Both the position numbers and the translations under genes were made by a program. 64,000 nucleotides of DNA, taken from positions 186,001 to 250,000 of the forward strand of contig NZ_AJHJ01000001.1 in assembly GCF_000257645.1 (NCBI RefSeq), in the 5' to 3' direction. This stretch comes from Serratia sp. M24T3 (lineage in GTDB: Bacteria > Pseudomonadota > Gammaproteobacteria > Enterobacterales > Enterobacteriaceae). Under the pieces are notes generated by a model. The model had not been told where the DNA came from. It saw only the letters and a list, made by a program, of their open reading frames with translations, and did not search any database. Shown piece after piece: positions 8,029 through 17,589 of the stretch (positions are counted from its first letter, which is position 1; the number at the start of each line of letters is the position of its first letter).

Positions 8029-9696
8029 GTGGCTCAATACGTATACAGCATGCATCGCCTTGGCAAAGTCGTTCCGCCAAAGCGTCATATTCTAAAGAAC
8101 ATCTCCCTGAGCTTCTTTCCGGGCGCTAAAATCGGCGTTCTCGGTCTGAATGGTTCAGGTAAATCTACCCTGCTGCGCATCATGGCCGGCCTCGATACCG
8201 ATATCGAAGGGGAAGCACGCCCACAGCCGGGTCTGAGAATTGGCTACTTGCCGCAGGAACCTCAGCTTAATCTGGAACACACCGTTCGTGAGTCAGTTGA
8301 AGAAGCCGTGGCTGAAGTCGTGGGTGCGCTCAAGCGCCTGGATGAGGTTTATGCACTTTATGCCGATCCTGACGCTGATTTCGATAAACTGGCCGCCGAA
8401 CAGGGCAAGCTGGAAGAAGTCATTCAGGCGCACGATGGTCATAATCTGAACACTCAGCTCGAGCGTGCCGCCGATGCGCTGCGTCTGCCGGACTGGGATG
8501 CAAAAATTGCCAACCTGTCCGGTGGTGAACGTCGCCGCGTTGCGCTGTGCCGCCTGCTGCTCGAGAAGCCGGAAATGCTGCTGCTCGACGAACCGACCAA
8601 CCACCTGGATGCTGAATCCGTGGCGTGGCTGGAACGCTTCCTGCACGACTTCGAAGGTACTGTTGTAGCGATTACCCATGACCGCTACTTCCTCGATAAC
8701 GTTGCCGGCTGGATCCTCGAGCTTGACCGTGGTGAAGGTATTCCATGGGAAGGCAACTACTCTTCCTGGCTTGAGCAGAAAGACGAACGTCTGGCGCAGG
8801 AAGCCTCTTCCGAAGCGGCTCGTCGCAAGTCGATCGAAAAAGAGCTGGAGTGGGTGCGCAAGGGTGCCAAAGGCCAACAGTCCAAAGGCAAGGCCCGTCT
8901 GTCTCGCTTTGAAGAGTTGAACAACACTGAATACCAGAAACGTAACGAAACCAACGAACTGTTTATTCCACCGGGTCCACGCCTGGGCGATAAAGTGGTT
9001 GAAGTTACCAATCTAAGCAAGTCCTACGGTGACCGTGTTCTGATTGACGATCTGTCCTTCTCCGTGCCGAAAGGGGCGATTGTCGGCATCATTGGTCCGA
9101 ACGGCGCGGGTAAATCGACTCTGTTCCGCATGATGTCAGGCCAGGAACAGCCTAACGGCGGTAACATCGAACTGGGTGAAACCGTGGTACTGGCGTCTGT
9201 TGATCAGTTCCGTGACTCAATGGATAACAGCAAAACCGTGTGGGAAGAAGTGTCTGGCGGTCAGGACATCATGCGTATCGGCACGACTGAAATGCCAAGC
9301 CGTGCCTATGTCGGTCGTTTTAACTTCAAGGGCGTTGATCAAGGTAAACGCGTTGGCGAGCTGTCTGGGGGTGAGCGCGGTCGTCTGCATCTGGCCAAAC
9401 TGTTACAGGTTGGCGGCAACATGTTGCTGCTTGATGAGCCAACCAACGACTTGGACATTGAAACCCTGCGCGCGCTGGAAAACGCCCTGCTGGAGTTCCC
9501 TGGCTGCGCGATGGTTATTTCCCATGACCGCTGGTTCCTCGACCGTATCGCCACCCACATCCTTGATTATCAGGATGAAGGCAAAGTTGAATTCTTCGAA
9601 GGTAACTTTACCGAATACGAAGAATACAAAAAACGTACTCTGGGTGCAGAAGCGCTGGAGCCACGTCGCATTAAATACAAAAAGATCACCAAGTAA
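8029..9696 (+). CDS. ettA: energy-dependent translational throttle protein EttA (ABC-F)
   Basis: An ABC-F ATPase that binds the ribosomal E site and gates entry into elongation according to the ATP/ADP ratio. It has 555 residues, as in E. coli. The first ABC domain has Walker A GLNGSGKST, signature LSGGERRRV and Walker B MLLLDEPTNHLD. The arm and P-site interaction linker (WVRKGAKGQQSKGKARLSRFEEL) come next. The second ABC domain has GPNGAGKST, LSGGERGRL and LLLDEPTNDLD. The start is the GTG at 8029 (product MAQYVYSMHRLGKVVPPKRHI), which aligns with the E. coli N-terminus and follows AAGAGG. Confidence 0.97.
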   Translation: MAQYVYSMHRLGKVVPPKRHILKNISLSFFPGAKIGVLGLNGSGKSTLLRIMAGLDTDIEGEARPQPGLRIGYLPQEPQLNLEHTVRESVEEAVAEVVGALKRLDEVYALYADPDADFDKLAAEQGKLEEVIQAHDGHNLNTQLERAADALRLPDWDAKIANLSGGERRRVALCRLLLEKPEMLLLDEPTNHLDAESVAWLERFLHDFEGTVVAITHDRYFLDNVAGWILELDRGEGIPWEGNYSSWLEQKDERLAQEASSEAARRKSIEKELEWVRKGAKGQQSKGKARLSRFEELNNTEYQKRNETNELFIPPGPRLGDKVVEVTNLSKSYGDRVLIDDLSFSVPKGAIVGIIGPNGAGKSTLFRMMSGQEQPNGGNIELGETVVLASVDQFRDSMDNSKTVWEEVSGGQDIMRIGTTEMPSRAYVGRFNFKGVDQGKRVGELSGGERGRLHLAKLLQVGGNMLLLDEPTNDLDIETLRALENALLEFPGCAMVISHDRWFLDRIATHILDYQDEGKVEFFEGNFTEYEEYKKRTLGAEALEPRRIKYKKITK

Positions 9697-9717
9697 ACTA
9701 TTTGGATGGTCAAGCAA

Positions 9718-9745
9718 GCCCGGGCGCAGTCAGCCCGGGTTTTTT
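9718..9745 (+). terminator. ettA terminator
   Basis: A hairpin with 7-bp arms CCCGGGC/GCCCGGG, a 7-nt loop and T6 immediately after, 22 bp past the ettA stop. It separates ettA from the convergent LysR gene. Confidence 0.95.
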
Positions 9746-9750
9746 ATTGC

Positions 9751-10653
9751 CTAAAGCGCGGCAATATAGTGCTCGGCGAAAGCGTAATCGTTAATCATGA
9801 AATCGATGAAACAGGCCAGCGCGGGCGAATTCAGCTTGCGGCTCGGATACACCAGATACAGCGAATTGCTCTCAGCCTCCCATTCCGGCAACACGCGTAC
9901 CAATTGCCCTTGCCGGACTTCATCGTGACTCATAAAGGCGGGCAGCAGCGTGATCCCGGCCCCGGCAATCGCGCATTCCCGGGCGTAAAGCAAATTGTCA
10001 GTGTGGTGCGCAGGCGGCAGCATCCAGCGATGATAATGATCGCCTTTGCGCAGCACCCACTCTTTCCAGGCCTGATGGCCGATACAGCGATGCACCTCCA
10101 ACTGTTGCGGCGAGGTAAGCGGAGGATGCTGGGCCAGATAATCCGGCGACGCGAGCAAATAGCGTGGTCCTTCACCAAGCGAGCGGCCAATCAGCGTAGA
10201 ATCCTGCGGCTTACCGCTGCGCAACGCCACGTCAAAACCTTCATGAACTAAATCAATAAGTTGGTCGGAGACGGACACCTCCAGCGACACATCAGGGTAG
10301 CGCTTTGAAAACTCAGCATTCATTCGTGCCAGCAGAGTCGCGCCTAGACCGGCCGGGCTGGTGATGCGCAGGCGTCCGCTGGGATTATCTTTCAGGCGTT
10401 GAATTGCCTGATCGGCGCGTTCGCTGGCCAGCAGCATCTCCTGACAGTGAACCAGATAGCGCTCACCGGCAAAAGTCAGATTCAACTGCCGCGTAGTGCG
10501 ATTCAGCAGGCGGATGCCTAAACCTTGTTCCAGCTGACTGACCCGCTGGCTGACGCTGGATTTAGGCAAACCGGCGCGTTTGGCCGCGCCTGTAAAGCTG
10601 CCGGTTTCTGCCACCAGCGCAAACAGTGCCATGTCTTGGAGTTGTTTAAACAC
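9751..10653 (-). CDS. LysR-family transcriptional regulator
   Basis: A 300-residue LysR regulator. The N-terminal helix-turn-helix (about 1-62) reads FTGAAKRAGLPKSSVSQRVS followed by LEQGLGIRLLNRTTR. The rest is a periplasmic-binding-protein-like effector domain. It is divergent from the oxidoreductase at 10767 with 113 bp between the starts, which suggests it regulates that gene. The inducer is unknown. This pair is inserted between ettA and nadR, which are closer neighbours in E. coli. Confidence 0.85.
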   Translation of the reverse strand: MFKQLQDMALFALVAETGSFTGAAKRAGLPKSSVSQRVSQLEQGLGIRLLNRTTRQLNLTFAGERYLVHCQEMLLASERADQAIQRLKDNPSGRLRITSPAGLGATLLARMNAEFSKRYPDVSLEVSVSDQLIDLVHEGFDVALRSGKPQDSTLIGRSLGEGPRYLLASPDYLAQHPPLTSPQQLEVHRCIGHQAWKEWVLRKGDHYHRWMLPPAHHTDNLLYARECAIAGAGITLLPAFMSHDEVRQGQLVRVLPEWEAESNSLYLVYPSRKLNSPALACFIDFMINDYAFAEHYIAAL

Positions 10654-10766
10654 GATTGTTCACCTCAGCCGAACACTTTGTTAATTATTGTCCATCTTAT
10701 CAGCTTGGTTGAAGGCGGCTACACTGAAGTCAGTTAAAAACATCTAAACCTAATGGGAGTGTTGCT

Positions 10767-11768
10767 ATGAGTATTAAAGCTATTGCCGTGGATCCAAAAA
10801 ACCTGAAGCAGTTTATCGCCATTGAACTGCCACAGCCGAAAGTCGGCGAATACGATTTGCTGGTTGAGGTGAAAGCCGTGTCGATTAATCCGGTTGATAC
10901 CAAGGTACATCAGGGTGCGATTAAAAACGGTCTCGAGCAGCCTAAAGTGCTGGGTTGGGATGCGAGCGGCGTGGTGAAATCTGTCGGTGCCAAAGTCAGC
11001 GGATTCAGCGCGGGCGACGAAGTCTGGTATGCCGGTGATATCACTCGCTCAGGCAGCAATGCCAGCGAGCAACTGATTGACTCGCGTATCGTGGCAAAAA
11101 AACCGCGTTCTCTGAACTGGGCCGAAGCGGCCGCTATGCCATTGACCGCCCTTACCGCGTGGGAAGGTCTGTTTGAACATCTGAAAATTCAGGAAGCCGG
11201 TGCCGATAAAACCCTGCTGATCATCGGCGGTGCCGGTGGCGTAGGATCACTGGCAATTCCGTTTGCGGCGCAGCGCAGCAACGTTAAGGTTATCGCCACC
11301 GCTTCTCGTCCTGAATCTGCCGCCTGGTGTAAAGAGCGTGGTGCCAACCTGACCGTAAATTATAAAGATTTGGTTGGCGAGCTGGAAAAACAGGGCATCA
11401 AGCAGGTGGATTATATTTTCTGCCTGAATGATACCGACGGCCACTGGGAAGCAATCGGCAAACTGATTGCTCCGCAGGGTAAAATCTGCACCATCGTTGA
11501 AAATGAAAAACCGCTGGACCAAAACCAGCTGAAACTGAAGAGCGCCTCGCTGCACTGGGAATTCATGTTCACCCGCAGCATGTACAAAACGTCGGACATC
11601 AGCGAGCAAGGCCATATTTTACAACAGGTTGCCGAGCTGGTTGACGCAGGCAAGGTTGCGACCACGCTGACTGAAACGATTAGCGGCTTAACGACTGAAA
11701 GCATCCAGTCTGCGCATGACAAAGTAAACGATGGGCACATGCAGGGCAAAGTGGTGGTGACTTTCTAA
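10767..11768 (+). CDS. zinc-type alcohol dehydrogenase-like / quinone oxidoreductase family protein
   Basis: A 333-residue MDR-superfamily NAD(P)H-dependent oxidoreductase of the ZADH subgroup. The GroES-like N-terminal domain has VSINPVDTKVH and LGWDASGVV. The Rossmann fold has the nucleotide motif IGGAGGVGSLAI (around residue 155). Typical catalytic-zinc Cys/His ligands are not obvious, so a zinc-independent quinone or enone reductase is more likely than an alcohol dehydrogenase. The substrate is unknown. Shine-Dalgarno GGGAG precedes the ATG. It is probably controlled by the divergent LysR. Confidence 0.82.
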   Translation: MSIKAIAVDPKNLKQFIAIELPQPKVGEYDLLVEVKAVSINPVDTKVHQGAIKNGLEQPKVLGWDASGVVKSVGAKVSGFSAGDEVWYAGDITRSGSNASEQLIDSRIVAKKPRSLNWAEAAAMPLTALTAWEGLFEHLKIQEAGADKTLLIIGGAGGVGSLAIPFAAQRSNVKVIATASRPESAAWCKERGANLTVNYKDLVGELEKQGIKQVDYIFCLNDTDGHWEAIGKLIAPQGKICTIVENEKPLDQNQLKLKSASLHWEFMFTRSMYKTSDISEQGHILQQVAELVDAGKVATTLTETISGLTTESIQSAHDKVNDGHMQGKVVVTF

Positions 11769-11857
11769 CCCTCTGGCACTCAATTTTCCTCAATCTCAGA
11801 ACGATTTTCTTCAAGTCGAGAGCGAAACAGGATTAAGGCAGAGGTAAAAGTGAAAAC

Positions 11858-11892
11858 GGCGTCGCTGCCTGGTGCAGTAACGCCTTTTTTTT
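11858..11892 (+). terminator. terminator of the oxidoreductase gene
   Basis: A hairpin GGCGT...ACGCC with an inner CTGC/GCAG pairing and CTGGT loop, followed by T8. It sits between convergent genes (oxidoreductase and nadR). Confidence 0.88.
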
Positions 11893-11908
11893 GATAAGAC
11901 ATTGGCCA

Positions 11909-13156
11909 TCAGGAACCGATTGTTGAACCTTCGTCGCCCAGCATGTTCTGCACCAGCTCTACACAGTCGAGGAAACGCTGGTCATAATCAGATGCCGTAA
12001 CGTGAGTGAAGGAAATGTTGTTTTTCTCCATCATCTCGACCAGCATGGTTTGAAACTCCGCACGATCCAGAGAACTGCCCAGACTGCGCAGTCCGTCGGC
12101 AACCCATGGCGTGTTGTTCTCCAGCAAAATCACCAGATCAAAACGGTATTCGTCGATCAGCGCCTGCACAAACGGGTGCTCTCGCCCCTCGTATTTTTTG
12201 CAAAATGCCTGAGTAGTCAGAAAGTCAGTATCGAGAAAGGTGACTTTGTTGGCATATTTAACAGCAAAATCAATGTACTGCGCTTGACCGAGTGCAATTT
12301 TATCGTAATCGGAATACTGCAACGCCATCTCGTCACCGCCGAGGTGCGAGAAGATGTAGTCACGCCCATATTCCCAGGCACTGGTGGTGTTGAAAATATT
12401 CGCCAGTTTGTTGACCAGCGTTGATTTTCCGCTGGATTCACCACCGAGCACCGCCACCGTGCGCACAAAGAATGGCTTCACTTCGGTCGGAATATAGTCC
12501 CAGTAGCGGAACGGGTCACGGCGGATCTGCGAGCCACTTATTTTCATAAACGATCGTTTTGGATCGATCAGTACCGTATCGATCTCTAAATGCTCGCGAT
12601 AGCGCGGCTCATCGTTTTGTTCACTGGTATAAATGGTATTGGGATGAATACCTTTTTGTTGCATAAAGGCGGTGATGCCCCGGCTCCACACGTCCCAGCC
12701 GTGCGGATACGGCTCCATGCCTTCTTCGTTAAAGGCGTGAATATGAATATTTTTCTGATATTTAAAGGTTTGCAGCAGCCAACGCAGGCGATCGCTCAGG
12801 GTCGGCTGTTGCGACATCGAGCTGTTTTCAAACAGTTCGCGGTCGCGAGGTTCGTCATAGCCGAGAATAATGTGCAGCTCGTCAACCTGGCTACAGGCCC
12901 GTTGAATCAAATAGATATGCCCGGTATGCAGCGGATAGAACTTGCCGAACACCACGCCGATTTTCTTCTCGCGGCGCGGGAATTCGAGATCAAGAAAGCG
13001 ATGCAACGCCTCCAGCTTCTGCGCGCTGGGACTTTTAATCTTGTCATTCAACAGCTGGCTCAAATAGCCCTTGGTCATGCCGCTGGCTTCCGCCACCTGT
13101 TGCAGCGTACGTCCCTGTTGCTTAATCGCTGCCTTAAGATAATCAAACTGCGGCAT
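11909..13156 (-). CDS. nadR: trifunctional NAD regulator / NMN adenylyltransferase / ribosylnicotinamide kinase NadR
   Basis: A 415-residue protein (E. coli 410) with three parts: an N-terminal Cro-like helix-turn-helix (about 1-60, TLQQVAEASGMTKGYLSQLL) that represses NAD synthesis genes; a nucleotidyltransferase domain with FGKFYPLHTGHIYLI and ISGSQIRRDP; and a C-terminal ribosylnicotinamide kinase with Walker A GGESSGKST. It is the last gene of serB-radA-nadR, starting 19 bp after radA ends, as in E. coli. Confidence 0.97.
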   Translation of the reverse strand: MPQFDYLKAAIKQQGRTLQQVAEASGMTKGYLSQLLNDKIKSPSAQKLEALHRFLDLEFPRREKKIGVVFGKFYPLHTGHIYLIQRACSQVDELHIILGYDEPRDRELFENSSMSQQPTLSDRLRWLLQTFKYQKNIHIHAFNEEGMEPYPHGWDVWSRGITAFMQQKGIHPNTIYTSEQNDEPRYREHLEIDTVLIDPKRSFMKISGSQIRRDPFRYWDYIPTEVKPFFVRTVAVLGGESSGKSTLVNKLANIFNTTSAWEYGRDYIFSHLGGDEMALQYSDYDKIALGQAQYIDFAVKYANKVTFLDTDFLTTQAFCKKYEGREHPFVQALIDEYRFDLVILLENNTPWVADGLRSLGSSLDRAEFQTMLVEMMEKNNISFTHVTASDYDQRFLDCVELVQNMLGDEGSTIGS

Positions 13157-13174
13157 AGCGGGTCCTTGTATTAA

Positions 13175-14557
13175 TTAGAGATCCTCGAGGATGGCCAAGG
13201 CGTCTGCCAACTTTTTGACGCCGTAAACTTTCATGCCTTCCGGCAGTTTTTTCGGCACGTTGGCGTGCGGCACAATTGCGCGTTTGAAACCATGCTTGGC
13301 CGCCTCGCTGATACGCTCCTGCCCGCTAGGTACCGGGCGAATCTCACCGGAAAGCCCGACTTCGCCGAACACCACCAGATCCTGCGGTAGCGGCCTGTCG
13401 CGCAGGCTTGATACCAACGACAGCAGCAAAGCCAGATCTGCACTGGTTTCAGTGACTTTCACGCCGCCAACCACGTTGACGAACACGTCCTGATCCGCCA
13501 TTTGCAGGCCGCCATGACGATGCAGCACCGCCAGCAAAATCGCCAGACGATTCTGTTCAAGCCCAACCGCAACGCGACGCGGATTGCCCATCATAGAGTG
13601 ATCCACCAGCGCCTGGATCTCCACCAGCAGCGGCCGAGTTCCTTCCCAAAGCACCATTACCGAGCTACCAGAGGTGATTTCATCACCACGGCTCAGGAAG
13701 ATCGCCGACGGATTGTTTACTTCGCGCAGGCCCTGTTCGGTCATGGCAAATACGCCGAGCTCGTTAACTGCGCCAAAACGGTTTTTATGACTGCGAATAG
13801 TGCGAAAACGCGAATCGGCATCACCGTCGAGTAAAACTGAACAGTCGATGCAGTGTTCCAGCACCTTCGGACCGGCCAGGGAACCGTCTTTGGTCACGTG
13901 TCCCACCATCACGATCGCTACACCGCGCGTTTTGGCATAGCGGGTGAGATAGGCGGCGCTCTCACGCACCTGCGCCACGGTACCCGGTGACGACTGGATA
14001 TCCGCCATGTGCATCACCTGAATGGAGTCGATCACCATCAGCTTTGGCTGCTCCTGATCGGCTATCTGGCAGATTTGCTCAATGCTGGTTTCCGACAACA
14101 TGTTCATATTTGCCGTCGGCAATCCGAGGCGGTGGGCGCGCATCGCCACTTGTTGCAGTGACTCTTCACCTGTGACGTACAGCGTTTTCATGTTTTCGCC
14201 GAGTTTGCAGAGGATCTGCAACAGCAGCGTACTTTTACCCGCACCGGGATTACCACCGATCAGGATCGCGCTGCCCGGCACCACGCCGCCGCCCAGTACG
14301 CGGTCAAATTCTTTAAAACCGGTGCTAAAGCGCGGGGTCTCGTCGAGACTGATCTCCGACAGCTTCTGCACGCGGCTCACTCCCGCATCGCCCGCATAGC
14401 CGGTGAGACGTTCGTTACGAGCCACGGTTGGGGAAGCAGCCAAGCGGATTTCAGTAATGGAGTTCCAGGCCTGACAGGCACTGCATTGCCCCTGCCAGCG
14501 CGGATAATCTGCGCCGCATTCATTACATACGAACGCTCGTTTTGCTGCTTTTGCCAC
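13175..14557 (-). CDS. radA: DNA repair protein RadA
   Basis: A 460-residue RecA-like branch-migration ATPase acting on recombination intermediates. It has an N-terminal four-cysteine zinc finger (CNECGADYPRWQGQCSACQAW region), Walker A GGNPGAGKST, the RadA-specific KNRFG motif and a C-terminal Lon-protease-like domain (about 300-460). Length matches E. coli RadA. It lies 41 bp downstream of serB on the same strand. Confidence 0.97.
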   Translation of the reverse strand: MAKAAKRAFVCNECGADYPRWQGQCSACQAWNSITEIRLAASPTVARNERLTGYAGDAGVSRVQKLSEISLDETPRFSTGFKEFDRVLGGGVVPGSAILIGGNPGAGKSTLLLQILCKLGENMKTLYVTGEESLQQVAMRAHRLGLPTANMNMLSETSIEQICQIADQEQPKLMVIDSIQVMHMADIQSSPGTVAQVRESAAYLTRYAKTRGVAIVMVGHVTKDGSLAGPKVLEHCIDCSVLLDGDADSRFRTIRSHKNRFGAVNELGVFAMTEQGLREVNNPSAIFLSRGDEITSGSSVMVLWEGTRPLLVEIQALVDHSMMGNPRRVAVGLEQNRLAILLAVLHRHGGLQMADQDVFVNVVGGVKVTETSADLALLLSLVSSLRDRPLPQDLVVFGEVGLSGEIRPVPSGQERISEAAKHGFKRAIVPHANVPKKLPEGMKVYGVKKLADALAILEDL

Positions 14558-14598
14558 AATTTACCTCGTTTTGAAGCGCGAACGCCCCGTTAAATCAA

Positions 14599-15564
14599 TT
14601 ACGCCACGCTGCCGCTAAGAATGCAAAGCAGGCCTATCAGGTCGGCATGACGAATGCAGACCTCGGCCTGCTCATAGACCTTCGGCTTAGCGTGGAAAGC
14701 GACGCCCAGTCCTGCGACCGACATCATTTTTAAATCATTTGCTCCGTCGCCAATCGCCACGGTCTGTTCAACGGGAATACCGAGTTTTTCGGCCAGCGCC
14801 AGCAAGGTATCGGCTTTGTATTGCGCGTCGACGATAGGCCCAAGCACCTGACCTGTCAGCTTGCCGTCATAGATTTCCAACTCGTTGGCGACTGCAGCAA
14901 CCAGATTCAGCTCGCCGCGCAGGTAATCAGCGTAGTAGGTGAAACCACCTGAAGCGATAGCCACGTGCCAGCCCAACTCTTGCAGGCGAGCCACCATACT
15001 ACGCAGGCCCGGCATCAGTGGCAGGGTTTCGCGCACCTTGAGTAGAATATTGGCGTCGGCATCTTTTAACGTGCCCACGCGCTGACGTAAACTGGCCGCA
15101 AAATCAAGCTCGCCGCGCATCGCACGTTCGGTAACTTCCGCCACCTGCTCGCCAACTCCGGCCAGTTTGGCAATTTCATCGATGCATTCAATCTCGATTG
15201 CAGTAGAATCCATGTCCATCACCAGCAGGCCCGGAGTGCGCATGTGTGGCACTTTTCGCAGCGGGGTGATGTCGAACTCGAACTGCTCGGCCAGCTCGAA
15301 AACGTCTGGCGTCAACGGACCAGCAAGGCGCACGACCTGATAGTCTTCGACCATCCAGGCACTGACCACCACCAGAGCGCGGCCTAGCTGGCTCTGGAAG
15401 CGACTGATACTGAGTTTGTCGAGCTTTCTACTGTACAGGAGCCAGCCAGTGTGTCCGGCCCGGTAATCGAGCGGCATCACTTCGTCACCGCTGAGTGAAA
15501 GTGGAAGTCCCGGCCATTGGTGGATCTCGGAAGGAAGATCGCAATAGGTCAGACGGTTTGGCAT
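14599..15564 (-). CDS. serB: phosphoserine phosphatase SerB
   Basis: A HAD-superfamily enzyme for the last step of serine biosynthesis (phosphoserine to serine). It has 321 residues from the ATG at 15564 (E. coli 322). Motif I is VMDMDSTAIEIE (nucleophile and acid Asp) and motif III/IV GDGANDLKM; a Ser/Gly motif lies in IASGGFTYYAD. I chose 15564 because it aligns with E. coli MPN...CDLP and has AGGAGA upstream; the frame extends 22 codons further without support. It is divergent from ytjB. Confidence 0.97.
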   Translation of the reverse strand: MPNRLTYCDLPSEIHQWPGLPLSLSGDEVMPLDYRAGHTGWLLYSRKLDKLSISRFQSQLGRALVVVSAWMVEDYQVVRLAGPLTPDVFELAEQFEFDITPLRKVPHMRTPGLLVMDMDSTAIEIECIDEIAKLAGVGEQVAEVTERAMRGELDFAASLRQRVGTLKDADANILLKVRETLPLMPGLRSMVARLQELGWHVAIASGGFTYYADYLRGELNLVAAVANELEIYDGKLTGQVLGPIVDAQYKADTLLALAEKLGIPVEQTVAIGDGANDLKMMSVAGLGVAFHAKPKVYEQAEVCIRHADLIGLLCILSGSVA

Positions 15565-15691
15565 GATTTCTCCTGTAAGAGCAAATACTCTGCCGAAATG
15601 CAGAGGGGCCGCGATAAAACGACGCATCAAGCTACCTTATCGCCAACGCTTCTGGCAACATTAAAGTCGTCGAATACCTTAAGGAAACAGA

Positions 15692-16513
15692 ATGGCAGAG
15701 GCCAAACTGAAACTTCGCAGACACCGCACGGTTATCGTGCTGATTTGCTTGGCTTTATTAGTTTTATTAATGCAAGGCGCGTCCTATTTTAGCCTAGGAC
15801 ACCAATTAGCGCGATCCCAACAGGTCGAACAGTTGACCCAGACACTTGCTCGCCAGGTGGCATTCTCGTTGGCACCGCTCATGGACAGCCAAAATGATGG
15901 CGCGGACATTGCCCAGATTACTACTATTTTAAATCAACTTACCGATCAGAGTCGCATACTGGATGCCAGTGTTTACCAGCTGGACGGATCGTTGATTGCT
16001 CATTCAGGCGAGACAGTGCCGGTTCGCGATCGTTTGGCGCTCGACGGCAAGCGCGCGGGCAGTTATTTCAATCATCAGATAGTGCAACCCATCGGCGATA
16101 AAGACGGTCCTAGCGGCTTCCTGCGCATGACGCTGGATACCCACGTACTGGCGACCGAGGCCAAACAGGTCGATAACACGACCAACCTTTTGCGCCTGAT
16201 GATGCTGCTTTCACTGGCCATTGGTATTATCCTCGCCCGCAGTCTGTTGCAGGGCCGCCGCAGCCGTTGGGAACAGTCACCGTTCCTGCTGACCGCCAGT
16301 ACCCGCCTAAGAGAGCGAGACGAAGACGACGACTTGCCGGCGCACAATAACGAGCCGCTGGTGATTGCTATCGCCGAAGAGAGGGTCGAAGAAAAAGTGG
16401 TGCTTACCCCGGAAGAAGAAGCCGAGCTGGAAGCCGTACAGGCCGCTCATCGCAATTTGCAACGCAGCGTTGAGCCGACGGAAGAAGAAGACGAAAAGAA
16501 TAAAGATAAGTAA
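15692..16513 (+). CDS. ytjB: inner-membrane protein YtjB (SMP family)
   Basis: A 273-residue membrane protein with a transmembrane helix near residues 13-35 (VIVLICLALLVLLMQGASYF), a periplasmic domain of about 130 residues, a second helix near 165-185 (LLRLMMLLSLAIGIILARSLL) and an acidic cytoplasmic tail (EEVERVEEKVV, ending DEKNKDK). This matches E. coli YtjB, the divergent neighbour of serB, also called Smp. Its precise function is not settled. Confidence 0.9.
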   Translation: MAEAKLKLRRHRTVIVLICLALLVLLMQGASYFSLGHQLARSQQVEQLTQTLARQVAFSLAPLMDSQNDGADIAQITTILNQLTDQSRILDASVYQLDGSLIAHSGETVPVRDRLALDGKRAGSYFNHQIVQPIGDKDGPSGFLRMTLDTHVLATEAKQVDNTTNLLRLMMLLSLAIGIILARSLLQGRRSRWEQSPFLLTASTRLRERDEDDDLPAHNNEPLVIAIAEERVEEKVVLTPEEEAELEAVQAAHRNLQRSVEPTEEEDEKNKDK

Positions 16514-16750
16514 TCAGGCGAGGCGGTTGATTTCAGCCGTCAGGCCACTCACCAGATAGACTGCAAAACTTTCCACGCCAGCGATATTTCTGCGCAGAGC
16601 ATAACGGGTAGATTTCGCTTTACCCATTTTTAAAATGGCTGCGTCATGTTTAATTTTTCGCGAAAGCGTAGGCTGACTAACCTGCAAGGCAGCCATCAGT
16701 TCTGACGAACTGGCGGGCCCCAATCGTAGAATATCTTCAGGTTTTATCAT
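16514..16750 (-). pseudogene. helix-turn-helix remnant of yjjJ (HipA-like kinase gene)
   Basis: A 78-codon frame downstream of deoD on the same strand. It encodes a winged-helix motif (SSSELMAALQVSQPTLSRKI, then MGKAKSTRYALRRNI) and stops shortly after FAVYLVSGLTAEINRLA. In E. coli deoD is followed in the same orientation by yjjJ, which fuses an N-terminal helix-turn-helix to a HipA-like kinase of over 400 residues. I infer this is a yjjJ stub that lost the kinase; lplA, the next E. coli gene, is also gone. It may still bind DNA. No clear Shine-Dalgarno is seen. Confidence 0.65.
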
Positions 16751-16814
16751 CACGGCATCGATTGATGAATAGATAAAACGGCAGCAATGAATAGAAAAAC
16801 AAGCTGTTATCAAT

Positions 16815-16846
16815 GAAAACGGAGGCTCATTGGCCTCCGTTTTTTT
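16815..16846. terminator. bidirectional terminator after deoD
   Basis: A perfect hairpin with 8-bp arms ACGGAGGC/GCCTCCGT and loop TCATTG. T7 follows on the plus strand, stopping reads from ytjB; a shorter T-run follows on the minus strand, stopping deoD. It cuts the yjjJ remnant off from deo transcription. Confidence 0.9.
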
Positions 16847-16869
16847 ACTACTCACGAGGTAAAACCGGC

Positions 16870-17589
16870 TTAGGCTTTGTCGCCCAGCAGCACGGATTCC
16901 AGCGCGATCTCAATCATGTCGTTGAAGGTAGTCTGGCGCTCGGCTGCAGTAGTCTGCTCGCCGCTGCGGATGTGATCCGACACGGTACAAATAGCCAGCG
17001 CCTTAGCACCGAATTCTGCAGCCACGCCGTAGATACCCGCGGCTTCCATTTCCACGCCCAAAATGCCGTACTTTTCCATCACGTCGAACATTTGCGGGTC
17101 TGGTGAATAGAACAGGTCGGCGGAGAAAATATTGCCAACACGCGCTTTGATACCTTTTGCCGCCGCAGCATCGGCCGCGTGACGCACCATGTCGTAGTCG
17201 GCAATGGCCGCATAATCATGGTCTTTGAAACGCATACGGTTAACTTTGGAATCGGTGCAGGCACCCATGCCGATAACCACGTCGCGCAGCTTGACGTCCG
17301 CACGCACCGCGCCACAAGAACCTACGCGAATGATTTTTTTCACGCCAAACTCGGTGATCAGCTCTTTCGCATAAATTGAGCAGGATGGAATGCCCATACC
17401 GTGACCCATTACGGAAATTTTGCGGCCTTTGTAAGTGCCGGTAAAACCGAGCATACCGCGTACGTCGTTGACCTGTTTAACATCTTCCAGGAACGTTTCT
17501 GCAATGTGTTTAGCGCGTAACGGATCGCCAGGCATCAGGACTACGTCTGCGAAATCGCCCATTTCTGCGTTAATGTGTGGCGTTGCCAT
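16870..17589 (-). CDS. deoD: purine nucleoside phosphorylase DeoD
   Basis: Hexameric high-molecular-mass purine nucleoside phosphorylase, 239 residues as in E. coli. It cleaves purine (deoxy)nucleosides with phosphate to free base and (deoxy)ribose-1-phosphate. Conserved stretches include [17 protein letters not shown] (phosphate site), [12 protein letters not shown] (ribose binding) and TVSDHI with the catalytic Asp. The start at 17589 ([13 protein letters not shown]) has AAGGA upstream. It is the last gene of deoC-A-B-D. Confidence 0.97.
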   Translation of the reverse strand: MATPHINAEMGDFADVVLMPGDPLRAKHIAETFLEDVKQVNDVRGMLGFTGTYKGRKISVMGHGMGIPSCSIYAKELITEFGVKKIIRVGSCGAVRADVKLRDVVIGMGACTDSKVNRMRFKDHDYAAIADYDMVRHAADAAAAKGIKARVGNIFSADLFYSPDPQMFDVMEKYGILGVEMEAAGIYGVAAEFGAKALAICTVSDHIRSGEQTTAAERQTTFNDMIEIALESVLLGDKA

